A stretch of DNA of 64,000 nucleotides from Capsulimonas corticalis (lineage in GTDB: Bacteria; Armatimonadota; Armatimonadia; Armatimonadales; Capsulimonadaceae). The notes beneath the pieces are model-generated. The model searched no databases, was not told the origin of the DNA, and saw only the letters and a list, made by a program, of their open reading frames with translations. Each line of letters starts with the position of its first letter. Within the stretch, counting starts at the first letter, position 1. Below are positions 9,513-18,236 of the stretch, in pieces. The translations under genes were made by a program, and so were the position numbers. The DNA is taken from contig NZ_AP025739.1 in the NCBI RefSeq assembly GCF_003574315.2, positions 1,116,001 to 1,180,000 of the forward strand, written 5' to 3'.

Positions 9513-10142
9513 ATGATCATTCTCAGCCACCGCGGTTACTGGAAAGCCACGGAAGAGAAAAATACGGAGACGGCTTTTCTCCGCTCGTTTCGCCTGGGCT
9601 TCGGAACGGAAACGGACGTGCGGGATCACGATGGATCTCTGGTGATTTCGCACGACCCTCCGACCTCCGCCGCGCTATCGCTGGATCGTTTCCTGGAAAT
9701 TTACCGAGAAGAGGGCGCCGGCCTACCGCTGGCGCTCAACATCAAAGCAGACGGATTGCAGGCCGCGCTCAAGGGCGTCCTCGCGCGCTTTCAAGTCACG
9801 AACTATTTCACGTTCGACATGTCCCTGCCGGATATGCTCCATTATTTCGTTCAGAATATCCCCGTACTCACCCGGCAAAGCGAGTACGAGCCACAGCCTC
9901 TCTGCTACGAACAGGCGGACGGCGTATGGCTCGATTGTTTTCAGGGAGATTGGATCGACGAGCAAACTGTGTCGGGCCACCTCGACGCCGGTAAGCGAGT
10001 TTGTATCGTCTCTCCGGATCTGCATCGCCGGCCGCACGAAGCGTTCTGGGAGACGATGGCAGGCTGGGAAACGCGCCGGAGCAATCGGCTTCTGCTATGC
10101 ACGGACTTCCCGGAAGACGCGCGCGCCCGCTTCCAGGAATAA
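9513..10142 (+). CDS. Glycerophosphodiester phosphodiesterase-like protein
   Basis: This 209-residue protein has the N-terminal GDPD signature: SHRGYW, KNTETAF, an ETDVRD acidic motif and DGSLVISHDPP. Together these form the His, Glu/Asp metal and phosphate site of the PI-PLC-like TIM barrel. It is shorter than GlpQ (about 250 or more) and has no signal peptide, so it is cytoplasmic. It starts 5 bases after the export gene and is followed by a HAD phosphatase and nucleotidyltransferases. I infer a role in making or trimming a phosphodiester-linked substituent of the polysaccharide rather than in lipid catabolism. Confidence 0.72.
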   Translation: MIILSHRGYWKATEEKNTETAFLRSFRLGFGTETDVRDHDGSLVISHDPPTSAALSLDRFLEIYREEGAGLPLALNIKADGLQAALKGVLARFQVTNYFTFDMSLPDMLHYFVQNIPVLTRQSEYEPQPLCYEQADGVWLDCFQGDWIDEQTVSGHLDAGKRVCIVSPDLHRRPHEAFWETMAGWETRRSNRLLLCTDFPEDARARFQE

Positions 10143-10147
10143 ACGTT

Positions 10148-10783
10148 ATGGACAAGATTAAGGCAGTCATTTTCGATATGGATGGAGTGCTCATCGACGC
10201 GAAGGATTGGCACTACGACGCTCTGAACCGCGCGCTCTCCATGTTCGGATACCATATCAGCCGCTACGACCATTTGATCACCTACGATGGATTGCCGACG
10301 ATGAGCAAGCTGGAGATGCTCACGATGGAGCATGGGCTTCCGAGGTCACTGCACCGGTTTCTCAATACTCTCAAGCAGATCTACACCATGGAGATCGTAC
10401 ACGCTCGATGCAAGCCCGTCTTCCAGCATGAGTACGCGCTGTCGAATTTGAAAGCGGCGGGTTATCAGCTCGCGGTCGCCTCAAACTCCGTGCGTAACAG
10501 CGTCGAAGTGATGATGGAAAAAAGTAATTTAGCGCAGTATCTCGATCTGCTGCTCAGCAATCAAGACGTCGTGAAAGGGAAACCAGATCCAGAGATTTAT
10601 CTGAAGACGATGGACCGTCTCGGCAGGAAACCTCAGGAGTGCCTGGTGGTCGAGGATAATGAGCACGGCATCCGGTCGGCGACCGCCGCCGGCGCGCATG
10701 TCCTTGTGGTCAAAACAGTCCATGATGTTACGCTGGCGAACGTCACGCGCGCGATTCGCAAAGCGGAAGGAGAAACGGCGTGA
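10148..10783 (+). CDS. HAD-superfamily phosphatase (beta-phosphoglucomutase-like)
   Basis: A 211-residue HAD hydrolase with motif I FDMDGVLID, motif II VASNS, the lysine motif GKPDPEIY and motif III VVEDNEHGI. The helical cap lies at residues about 15-80. The DxDGVLID nucleophile and cap type match phosphosugar phosphatases and mutases. The start ATG at 10148 lies 5 bases after the preceding stop. The gene overlaps the next one by four bases (GTGA), so translation is probably coupled. It likely dephosphorylates a sugar or polyol phosphate in building a nucleotide-activated precursor; the substrate is not predictable. Confidence 0.82.
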   Translation: MDKIKAVIFDMDGVLIDAKDWHYDALNRALSMFGYHISRYDHLITYDGLPTMSKLEMLTMEHGLPRSLHRFLNTLKQIYTMEIVHARCKPVFQHEYALSNLKAAGYQLAVASNSVRNSVEVMMEKSNLAQYLDLLLSNQDVVKGKPDPEIYLKTMDRLGRKPQECLVVEDNEHGIRSATAAGAHVLVVKTVHDVTLANVTRAIRKAEGETA

Positions 10784-11523
10784 ATGTTCTTCTCCTGATG
10801 GCCGGCTCCAGCGACGCATTCAAAGACGCCGGTTACCTGTATCCCAAAAATCTGGTGGAAATCGACGGGCTGCCGCTGATCCAGCGCGTGATGGACAGTT
10901 TCGCGCCGCTGCGGCAAACGGATTCTCAGATGATCGGCCTAGTGCGCCGGGAAGAAAACGAGCACTATCATACGGGAGACGTCCTGCGCCTGCTGGATCC
11001 GCCGGCGACGATTCTGACTGTCCCATCGGAGACTGCCGGAGCCGCATGCACCGCGCTGCTTGCGATCGAACAGATCAACAACGATGAACCGCTGCTCATC
11101 GCGAACGGAGATCAGATCCTGACGGCCGACCTTCCGGCAATTGTGGATGATTTTCGGAATCGTGGCTTGGACGGCGGGATCGTCGTCTTCGAAGCCGTCC
11201 ACCCGCGCTGGTCGTACGTGCAGTGCGACGCCGATGGATATGTCATTGAAACAGCGGAGAAGCGGCCGATCAGCAATATGGCGACGGCCGGCGTGTATTA
11301 CTTCGCTCGCGGCGCCGATTTCGTCTGGGCGGCGATGGAGATGATTAAGAAAGACGCGCACGTCGAAGGCCGTTTCTTCATCTGCCCAAGCTATAACGAG
11401 CTGATTTTGCGCCAGGCCAAGATCGGCGTCAGCAAAATTCCGCGGAAGAGTTATTTCTCGCTCACCAATCCGCAGGGTGTACAGTCTTACGAGGAACATC
11501 TGCGCGAATCGCGGGAGCACTGA
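10780..11523 (+). CDS. Nucleotidyltransferase-like protein (variant active site)
   Basis: A 247-residue protein of the sugar nucleotidyltransferase fold. The N-terminus LLLMAGSSDAFKDAGYLYPK corresponds to the usual GxGxRF...PKP loop, but the loop glycines and arginine are altered, so activity is uncertain. A nucleotide-binding Asp is probable in IANGDQIL. The C-terminal half (ATAGVYYF, FICPSYNELI) is paralogous to the gene at 11859 (ATVGIYNF, YVAPAYNELI). A GTG start overlaps the HAD gene stop and has AAGGAG seven bases upstream. It may be a partner or an evolved second activity of the canonical enzyme at 11859. Confidence 0.72.
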   Translation: MNVLLLMAGSSDAFKDAGYLYPKNLVEIDGLPLIQRVMDSFAPLRQTDSQMIGLVRREENEHYHTGDVLRLLDPPATILTVPSETAGAACTALLAIEQINNDEPLLIANGDQILTADLPAIVDDFRNRGLDGGIVVFEAVHPRWSYVQCDADGYVIETAEKRPISNMATAGVYYFARGADFVWAAMEMIKKDAHVEGRFFICPSYNELILRQAKIGVSKIPRKSYFSLTNPQGVQSYEEHLRESREH

Positions 11524-11530
11524 CCACAAC

Positions 11531-11866
11531 ATGCGTCAAGAGAAACTGTCGGCGATGGTCAAGGGATGGTTTGTCGGAGATTTTGAGCCGTCTCTCTATC
11601 ATACGGGCGATGTCGAAGTCGCGGTAAAGCATTACCAGGCTGGGGACGCCGAAGAGTGGCACTATCACAAAGTGGCGACGGAGCTTACCGTGGTTGTATC
11701 CGGTGAGGTGGAGATGGCGGGGAAACGCTTTCGCGAAGGAGATATCGTCGTGATTGAGCCCGGCGAAGGAACGGCGTTCCGCGCAATCACCGACGCCGTC
11801 AATGTCGTCGTCAAGCTCCCAGGCGCAAGCAACGACAAGTATCTCCAAGAGGATTCCCATGCTTAA
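11531..11866 (+). CDS. Small cupin-domain protein
   Basis: This 111-residue single cupin has the conserved metal-site pattern EEWHYHKVATE (His, His, Glu) and a second motif around GDIVVIEPGEG. The start at 11531 is chosen because it is the only ATG near the fold start; a GGGAG lies upstream. It overlaps the next gene by 8 bases. Small cupins in polysaccharide loci can be sugar isomerases or epimerases or binding proteins; the exact role is unknown. Its position between two nucleotidyltransferases suggests it acts on the same sugar or polyol intermediate. Confidence 0.78.
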   Translation: MRQEKLSAMVKGWFVGDFEPSLYHTGDVEVAVKHYQAGDAEEWHYHKVATELTVVVSGEVEMAGKRFREGDIVVIEPGEGTAFRAITDAVNVVVKLPGASNDKYLQEDSHA

Positions 11867-12608
11867 TATCGTCATCCCGATGGCCGGACGAGGCAGCCGC
11901 TTTCAAGAAGCGGGATTTACGCTTCCCAAACCATTGATCCCGGTTCTGGGAAAACCGATGATCGAGGTCGTGGTGAATAATCTGCGCCCCGCGCAGCCGC
12001 ATCGGTTCATTTTTCTCTGCCTTCAGGAGCATATCGATACGCTCGGAATCGGGGAATCGCTCAAGAAGCTTGTCCCGGACTCCATTATTACATCGGTCGA
12101 CCGCGTGACGGAAGGCGCGGCGTGTACAGTCCTGCTGGCGAAAGAGCATATCAATAGCGCCGACCCATTGATGATCGCTAATAGCGACCAGTGGGTAGAT
12201 ATCAATATTGACGATTATCTGGCAAAGCAAAACGAAGAACGAGCTGACGGCCTGATCATGACGATGTGGGCCGACGATCCAAAGTGGTCGTTCCTGCGTT
12301 TTGACGCCAGCGGCGCGCTCTGTGAAGTGGTGGAAAAGGAAGTCGTTTCCGAGGAAGCGACCGTTGGGATATATAATTTTCGTCATGGCTCCGAATTCGT
12401 CGCCGCCGCCGAATCGATGATCGCGAAAAATCTGCGTGTGAACAACGAATTTTATGTCGCCCCGGCTTATAACGAGCTAATTGAGGCGGGCAAGAAGATC
12501 GTTTACTACAATGTGGGAAAAGAAGCAGACGGCATGTACGGGCTCGGCATTCCCTCGGATCTGAGGAAATTCGAGCAGCTAGAGGTTGCGCGGCGCGCGA
12601 CGGCGTGA
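11859..12608 (+). CDS. Sugar-phosphate nucleotidyltransferase
   Basis: A 249-residue enzyme with the textbook N-terminal signature MAGRGSRFQEAGFTLPKPL, followed by LGKPMIEVV and an acidic motif in IANSDQW. It would transfer NMP from an NTP to a sugar-1-phosphate or related phosphate. Specificity cannot be told from sequence. The start ATG lies inside the end of the cupin gene (8-base overlap), indicating translational coupling. Together with the preceding four genes it forms a cassette probably making one activated precursor. Confidence 0.85.
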   Translation: MLNIVIPMAGRGSRFQEAGFTLPKPLIPVLGKPMIEVVVNNLRPAQPHRFIFLCLQEHIDTLGIGESLKKLVPDSIITSVDRVTEGAACTVLLAKEHINSADPLMIANSDQWVDINIDDYLAKQNEERADGLIMTMWADDPKWSFLRFDASGALCEVVEKEVVSEEATVGIYNFRHGSEFVAAAESMIAKNLRVNNEFYVAPAYNELIEAGKKIVYYNVGKEADGMYGLGIPSDLRKFEQLEVARRATA

Positions 12609-12639
12609 CGAATGCGTCTCACTCTGATCTACCAAGCAT

Positions 12640-13485
12640 ATGACAACTATCCGTCCAGAAGCTAACGATTCGGTTCTTATCCTTCGTCCCGCGCAAAAGT
12701 GGCGCGCTCTGAACTTACGAGAAATTTGGCGTTTCCGCGATCTGGTGATGGCGCTGGCGAGCCGCGATGTCAAGCTGCGATACCGCCAGACAGCGCTTGG
12801 CGTCGCCTGGGTCGTCCTACAGCCGCTGATTGCCGCCGCGATCTTCGCCTTTGTATTTGGCCATGTCGCGAAGCTGAAAAGCGCCGGCGCGCCTTACTTT
12901 GCATTTGCGTTCGCCGGCATGCTCGCCTGGACCGCCTTTAACAACACACTCACCAAAGTCAGCGGGTCCCTGGTTCAGAACTCGCATCTGGTGTCCAAGA
13001 TCTTCTTTCCCAGACTCGTCCTGCCGATCTCCATGCTGCTGTCATCCGTCATCGACTTCGCCGTATCATTGGTCGTGATGGTGATTTTGATGGTGATTTA
13101 CGGGATCGCGCCCCATCTTCAAATATTGCTGACGCCGGTCTGGTTTCTACTGATTTTGCTCCTCTCGCTTGGCGTAGGCCTCATCGCCTCCGCCTTAATG
13201 GTGCCCTATCGAGACGTGCAGTATATCATTCCCGTGGCGACACAGTTTCTGCTCTACGCCAGCCCCGTCGCGTATGCGCTGGCGTCGGTCCCGGCGCGCT
13301 GGCAATCTCTCTACGGCCTCAACCCACTGGTGGGCCTTCTGGAAGGGTTTCGCTGGTCTCTTCTGGGAACGGCGGCGCCGGCCTGGCGGGAAGTGCTTTA
13401 CGCCGCGGCGTTCTCCCTGGTAATGTTCGTCTTAGGCGCGTATTATTTTAAGCACATGGAGCGGAGGTTTGCGGATGTCATCTAA
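12640..13485 (+). CDS. wzm: ABC-2 type polysaccharide exporter, permease subunit (Wzm-like)
   Basis: A 281-residue integral membrane protein with about six hydrophobic segments and the family sequence around RDVKLRYRQTALGVAWVVLQPL. This is the usual ABC2_membrane motif of O-antigen, teichoic-acid and capsule exporters. With the ATPase encoded next (11-base overlap) it would move lipid-linked glycan from the cytoplasm across the inner membrane. The length matches Wzm/TagG proteins. Confidence 0.9.
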   Translation: MTTIRPEANDSVLILRPAQKWRALNLREIWRFRDLVMALASRDVKLRYRQTALGVAWVVLQPLIAAAIFAFVFGHVAKLKSAGAPYFAFAFAGMLAWTAFNNTLTKVSGSLVQNSHLVSKIFFPRLVLPISMLLSSVIDFAVSLVVMVILMVIYGIAPHLQILLTPVWFLLILLLSLGVGLIASALMVPYRDVQYIIPVATQFLLYASPVAYALASVPARWQSLYGLNPLVGLLEGFRWSLLGTAAPAWREVLYAAAFSLVMFVLGAYYFKHMERRFADVI

Positions 13486-14716
13486 AGACTTCGCGATCTC
13501 TGTCGACAAGCTCAGCAAAGTTTACAAGATCGTACACAACGGCGCGAAACATACGACGGCCGCCGAGGCGCTCGCGTACCGAATCAAAAATCCTCTTTAC
13601 CGCCCCGAAAGCAAAAGCTTTTGGGCGTTGCGCGATATCTCGTTCGATGTGCGCCATGGGGATGTCGTCGGCGTGATCGGGCGCAACGGCGCCGGAAAAA
13701 GCACTCTCCTCAAAGTTCTTAGCCAAATCACCGAGCCCAGCGCCGGCGAGGTTCGGCTGCGGGGACGAGTGGGGAGCCTGCTGGAAGTAGGCACCGGATT
13801 CCACGCCGAACTGACGGGGCGCGAAAACATCTATCTCAACGGCGCGATCCTCGGCATGCGCCGCCGCGAGATTGACAAGCAGTTCGATTCGATTGTGGAG
13901 TTCGCGGAAGTCACTCAGTTTCTTGATACCCCGGTGAAGCGCTATAGCAGCGGCATGTATGTGCGTCTCGCCTTCGCCGTCGCGGCGCATCTGGAGACCG
14001 AAATTCTCATCATCGACGAAGTCCTCGCCGTGGGCGATGTCGAGTTTCAGAAAAAATGTCTCGGAAAGGTCGGGGAGGTGGCGAAGGCGGGCCGCACCGT
14101 GCTATTCGTCAGCCATAATATGGCGCCCATCAACGCCATGTGCAACGTCGGTATCGTGCTGGACGGCGGGCGCATTGATATGATGGGCGACGTGACCGAA
14201 TGCGTCAAGCGATATTTGATGAACGATCAGCAGACGCTTCAGGAAAAGGTCTTTACTCCTTCAGGAGGCGAGCTTTCTTTGGACCGCGCCGCCATCGGTC
14301 AGGATGGCCAAGACGATCAGTTGTGGACCTCTCGCCCAACCATCGTCGAAGTGGATATTACTTCCTCCTCCGACCTGCGGCCGGCCGATCTGATTTGCGG
14401 CTTCACGCTGCGCGACGCCTACGGAAACGACGCGTTCTCAACCTATTTCAACGACATGGCCGACTATGCTGGTAAAGAGAGCTTTCGCGGCAAGCATCGC
14501 CTGCGCTGCGAGATTCCCTCGCATTTCTTAAACGACGGAACGTACCGGATCGTCTTCAATATCGGCGTGGCGACGATCAAGCAATACACATCGGATGAGA
14601 TACACTTTCTAGAGTTCACGATCGCGAATATCGACGGGCTCGGGACGCGTCTCGGCGGTCGTCCACTGCGCCCCGGAGCGGTTCTCCCCTTGTTCCCATG
14701 GGATGTGATGGAATAA
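13475..14716 (+). CDS. wzt: ABC exporter ATPase with C-terminal glycan-binding domain (Wzt-like)
   Basis: A 413-residue protein: ATPase domain (residues about 1-245) with Walker A GRNGAGKSTLLK, signature YSSGMYVRLAFAVAAHL, Walker B ILIIDEVLAVGD and switch His VSHNM. A beta-rich C-terminal domain (about 275-400) resembles the Wzt C-terminal domain that recognises modified chain ends. The ATG at 13475 is preferred to a TTG two codons earlier because GGAGG is suitably placed. The presence of the extra domain suggests chain-end-dependent export as in E. coli O9a, so a terminal modification such as the cassette upstream may act as the export tag. Confidence 0.92.
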   Translation: MSSKDFAISVDKLSKVYKIVHNGAKHTTAAEALAYRIKNPLYRPESKSFWALRDISFDVRHGDVVGVIGRNGAGKSTLLKVLSQITEPSAGEVRLRGRVGSLLEVGTGFHAELTGRENIYLNGAILGMRRREIDKQFDSIVEFAEVTQFLDTPVKRYSSGMYVRLAFAVAAHLETEILIIDEVLAVGDVEFQKKCLGKVGEVAKAGRTVLFVSHNMAPINAMCNVGIVLDGGRIDMMGDVTECVKRYLMNDQQTLQEKVFTPSGGELSLDRAAIGQDGQDDQLWTSRPTIVEVDITSSSDLRPADLICGFTLRDAYGNDAFSTYFNDMADYAGKESFRGKHRLRCEIPSHFLNDGTYRIVFNIGVATIKQYTSDEIHFLEFTIANIDGLGTRLGGRPLRPGAVLPLFPWDVME

Positions 14717-14734
14717 GGGCGCGAGGAGCGAGCT

Positions 14735-15607
14735 TTGAAGATCTCCGTTTATATCCCTCTGTATAACGGAGGCGCATGGTGCCGAGAAGTTCCGTTACTT
14801 GATGGAGTCCACTACATCGCTTCCGACAACGGGTCCACGGATGAATCCGCAGAGATTTTAGAGGCGCGCGGCGTGACGGTCATCCGTCAGCCCGTGAGTT
14901 TAGGCCGTGTCGGCAACTGGCGTTTCTGCATCGCTCATTTTCAGGACAGCGGCGCGGATTGGATGAAGTGGATGTTCACGGGTGATAGGCTCCGTCCTGA
15001 CGCGGCGGATATCCTTCGCCGCGCCGCCGCCCAGTTTCCGGACGCACGCCAAATTATCTCGGAATTTGATATTGTGGAAGGGGATAACCGAACCCGTCAC
15101 TCCATGCTCCCAACGACGGCGCTTATCGAGCCGGCGCGGGCTATGCAGCTGGCGGCGCAGCTTGGGAATTGGTTTGGCTCCCCGATTGGATACGCGCTGC
15201 ATCGCGAAGCGCGTGTTGAAGAGTGTGATTTTGGAAGCCTGCCCTATGTCGCGGACTATCAATTCGCGATGAATATCGCCGCCCGTCATCCAACACTTTA
15301 TCTGGCGGAAAACATCGGCGATTTCGTCGTCGACGCGCGCCGATATTACAAAACGCAATCAGAGAGCCAGCAAACCGCCGTTCAAAACGCTTGGATGATG
15401 TGGCAATCCGCCGAGCGTTTCCATGAATTGACCGGGGATCGGACGGAATATGAGCGCCTGGCGCGAAGAATTGAAACCGAAGTCGCCGGCGAGATCTTTG
15501 ATCGCATGATGCGCTCGCCCGTTGCCGGCGATTATCTGGATCGGACGAGCTACCGAGCAATCGCCTCGCTGTTCGTCAAAAAGCTTCGCCGTCGGCGGCG
15601 AAAGTAA
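14735..15607 (+). CDS. GT2-like glycosyltransferase
   Basis: This 290-residue protein starts with KISVYIPLYNGGAWCREV and has ASDNGSTDESAEIL, the GT2 nucleotide-sugar binding region, though the acidic metal motif is only loosely matched (MFTGDRLRPD). It begins with TTG preceded by GAGGAG. No membrane segments are evident. It follows the ABC exporter ATPase by 18 bases and is likely one of the chain-assembly transferases. Donor and acceptor are unknown. Confidence 0.75.
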   Translation: MKISVYIPLYNGGAWCREVPLLDGVHYIASDNGSTDESAEILEARGVTVIRQPVSLGRVGNWRFCIAHFQDSGADWMKWMFTGDRLRPDAADILRRAAAQFPDARQIISEFDIVEGDNRTRHSMLPTTALIEPARAMQLAAQLGNWFGSPIGYALHREARVEECDFGSLPYVADYQFAMNIAARHPTLYLAENIGDFVVDARRYYKTQSESQQTAVQNAWMMWQSAERFHELTGDRTEYERLARRIETEVAGEIFDRMMRSPVAGDYLDRTSYRAIASLFVKKLRRRRRK

Positions 15608-15612
15608 AACTT

Positions 15613-16677
15613 ATGCGAGTTGCAATACAAAATCCGAATCTGGCGCTCGATCAATCCCGAAATTTCAACGGCTACGATTTCGAGTTTCTACGCCAATTCA
15701 AACCGATCATCTATGTTCCTGATCTCCGTGGCGTTCCGCGCCGTTACAAAGCGCTGCTTCAGCTGGGCTGGAAACCTCAGGAAATCCGTTTCGCGGTCGG
15801 ACCTCGGCAATTAAACCATATGGCCGATGTACTCGTATGCTTTGCGGGAACACCTTACGACCTTCGAAACAAGCCGCCACGCGACTTTCACGGTCTCAAA
15901 GTCTTTCACGTCATGGACTATGTCTTTCGGGCGGAGGAAAGCCATCAGATACTCGCCGACTCTGGCGTTCAGTATGTCATGGGCTACACGGACCATGGCA
16001 AATACTGTCCATTCTTTCAAAAGTATTACCCCTCATTTTGCGGCAAAGTTATCTCCGTGCCGTTCGGATACGGCGCCCGATTTGAAAACAAGCTTCCATA
16101 TGCCGACCGTACGCCCAAAGTTATCGCTCTCGGCTCTGTCAATCCTGTGGACGACCCGGCCGTGCCGGACCGAGCGATGCTAAAGGAATATATCGATTTT
16201 TATGCGAACGTGCGCTGGACACATCAATGGCGCCGTATCCTCGCGGAAAACGAAGAGAATCTCGCGAACATTATGGATTCTCAACTTCCGCATTTTCCAG
16301 AAACCAAAAACCCGGATTATGACGCCGTCGCGATGATGAACCAGTATCGGATGTTCGCCAATGACGAAGGCCTGATGGAGTTTCCACCCGCGCGCACCTT
16401 TGAGGGTACGGCCGCCGGATGCGTCATGGTAAGCTCCGACCACGCAAGTTACGGCGATTACGGATTTCTGGACGGCGTCAACTGCGTTATGCACCGCCGC
16501 CACGACCTCTCTGACTTCCAGGAGAAGGTCCGGTACTATATCGACCATCCAGACAAGCTCGCCCAGATCAGTCAAAACAGCACAGAGATGGTCCGTACTC
16601 GTTATTCGCATCCGCAGATCGCGAGCGATCTGCACGAGCATCTTCGGGAGCTATGGGGCGCCTCCACGACGTCCTAG
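15613..16677 (+). CDS. CgeB-like glycosyltransferase family protein
   Basis: A 354-residue protein with a GT-B-like C-terminal half: [20 protein letters not shown], the [10 protein letters not shown] stretch and a final helix-rich segment beginning [11 protein letters not shown]. This matches the pattern of the CgeB-type glycosyltransferase C-terminal domain. The N-terminal half has no motif I can name. It starts 5 bases after the previous gene. A role in polysaccharide assembly is inferred from context. Confidence 0.65.
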   Translation: MRVAIQNPNLALDQSRNFNGYDFEFLRQFKPIIYVPDLRGVPRRYKALLQLGWKPQEIRFAVGPRQLNHMADVLVCFAGTPYDLRNKPPRDFHGLKVFHVMDYVFRAEESHQILADSGVQYVMGYTDHGKYCPFFQKYYPSFCGKVISVPFGYGARFENKLPYADRTPKVIALGSVNPVDDPAVPDRAMLKEYIDFYANVRWTHQWRRILAENEENLANIMDSQLPHFPETKNPDYDAVAMMNQYRMFANDEGLMEFPPARTFEGTAAGCVMVSSDHASYGDYGFLDGVNCVMHRRHDLSDFQEKVRYYIDHPDKLAQISQNSTEMVRTRYSHPQIASDLHEHLRELWGASTTS

Positions 16678-16691
16678 CCGCGAACACGCAT

Positions 16692-18224
16692 ATGACACGA
16701 ATCACATGGCTGCTTCCTGTCCGCAACGGCATGCCCTATCTGCCGAAGACACTGGAATCAATCGCCAATCAAACTTACCATGATTGGCGCATCCTGGCCT
16801 GGGACAATGGTTCGACGGATGGGACTCTAGAGGAATTGCGGCGCTGGATCCCAGATCGTCTTCCCGGTAAAATCGTCTCTGACAGACCGCTTTCTTTAGG
16901 CGCATGTCTCGCGGCGATGGTGGACGAATGCGACACGGAGTTGTGCGCGCGCATTGATGCGGACGATATCAACTTCCCGGAGCGACTGGAGCGTCAGATC
17001 GCATTTCTGGACGCGCACCCCGATGTTTCGGTCGTGGGGTCAGGATACGAAAAAATCGATATGGCGGGAAGGATCCTGGAAGGACACCCGGCGCTTCCCA
17101 GCAGCCACCAGGACATTGTTGTGACCATGCTGGCGGAAAACGCGATCGCGCACCCCACGGTGCTGTTCCGGAGAAACGCCGTCATTGACGCAGGGAACTA
17201 TGCAGATCTGAAACCGATCGAAGACTATGAACTTTGGAGCCGAATGGCTTGCAGGCGACTTCTGGCGAATCTGCCTGAGCCGCTCATCAAATATCGGGTG
17301 CATCGACAAAGCGTTACACAGCAGGCGATAAATTCCGGGCATCTCTCGAAGGAGATTTCCATACACTGCGCACGGAGCGCGGAAGCGCTTTATGGCTGCT
17401 CGGAAACCGATCTCAGACTGCTTCGGGCTAGCAAACATCCTCTGGCTCTGGCTCCACTGATTCGTATCGCTCGGCGCCTTGGAGAGAGACATAGCGCGGA
17501 AAAGGCGACTCTGCTTCGGGATCCGATATTTCTCACGGTTGCGGCGCGGCTGATTGCGCCAACGGATTTTATCAGTTCCATCACGCTGGGCGCGCTCGAT
17601 CCTCGTGTTGGATGGAAGGGCGGCTTGAAAGCAGCCCTCGTTCGTCTTTTCATGCTGGTATGGAGTAAATTTCCAATGCTGCATGGCTGGCTCGCGATAT
17701 ATAGGTTCCAAGCATGGAGACGAACACTCGCCAAGCAAGGAACGGTAATCGATCCAGCGACTCAAATTATCGCCACTAAGCAGGCCTACAGCCGTATTGA
17801 GATTGGCCATGGATCAAATCTGGAGCGCGATGTCTCTCTTTGGATTTCCGACGACGACGGCGCTCGGGCGCGACTGACCCTGGGGAACGATGTCTACGTC
17901 GGCAGGAATACATTTCTCGGGGTTTATCAGCCGATCTCTATTGGAGCCGACACAATGATCGGCGCGTATTCGTATATTATTTCCGCGAGCCACCGTTTCG
18001 ATCGGCGCGATACGCCAATACGCGAACAGGGATACTCTGGAGCTCCCATCGTCATCGAAGAGGATGTGTGGATTGGGACTCATGTCACCATCCTGCCTGG
18101 AGTCACCATTGGCCGGGGAGCGATTGTCGGAGCGGGAAGCATGGTCAATAAAGACATCCCGCCTTATGAGATTTGGGGGGGCGTACCGGCGCGCTTCATC
18201 AAGGAACGCCCAGGCTCGGCCTGA
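16692..18224 (+). CDS. GT2 glycosyltransferase fused to hexapeptide acyltransferase
   Basis: This 510-residue protein is a two-enzyme fusion. Residues about 1-230 are a GT2 domain ([57 protein letters not shown]). After a connecting helical segment, residues about 350-505 form a left-handed beta-helix acyltransferase ([56 protein letters not shown]). Such domains usually add acetyl groups to sugars. The natural reading is coupled sugar transfer and acylation. The start at 16692 lies 14 bases after the previous stop; an in-frame ATG at 16653 would overlap that gene. Confidence 0.88.
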   Translation: MTRITWLLPVRNGMPYLPKTLESIANQTYHDWRILAWDNGSTDGTLEELRRWIPDRLPGKIVSDRPLSLGACLAAMVDECDTELCARIDADDINFPERLERQIAFLDAHPDVSVVGSGYEKIDMAGRILEGHPALPSSHQDIVVTMLAENAIAHPTVLFRRNAVIDAGNYADLKPIEDYELWSRMACRRLLANLPEPLIKYRVHRQSVTQQAINSGHLSKEISIHCARSAEALYGCSETDLRLLRASKHPLALAPLIRIARRLGERHSAEKATLLRDPIFLTVAARLIAPTDFISSITLGALDPRVGWKGGLKAALVRLFMLVWSKFPMLHGWLAIYRFQAWRRTLAKQGTVIDPATQIIATKQAYSRIEIGHGSNLERDVSLWISDDDGARARLTLGNDVYVGRNTFLGVYQPISIGADTMIGAYSYIISASHRFDRRDTPIREQGYSGAPIVIEEDVWIGTHVTILPGVTIGRGAIVGAGSMVNKDIPPYEIWGGVPARFIKERPGSA

Positions 18225-18236
18225 AACGCAAACGAG

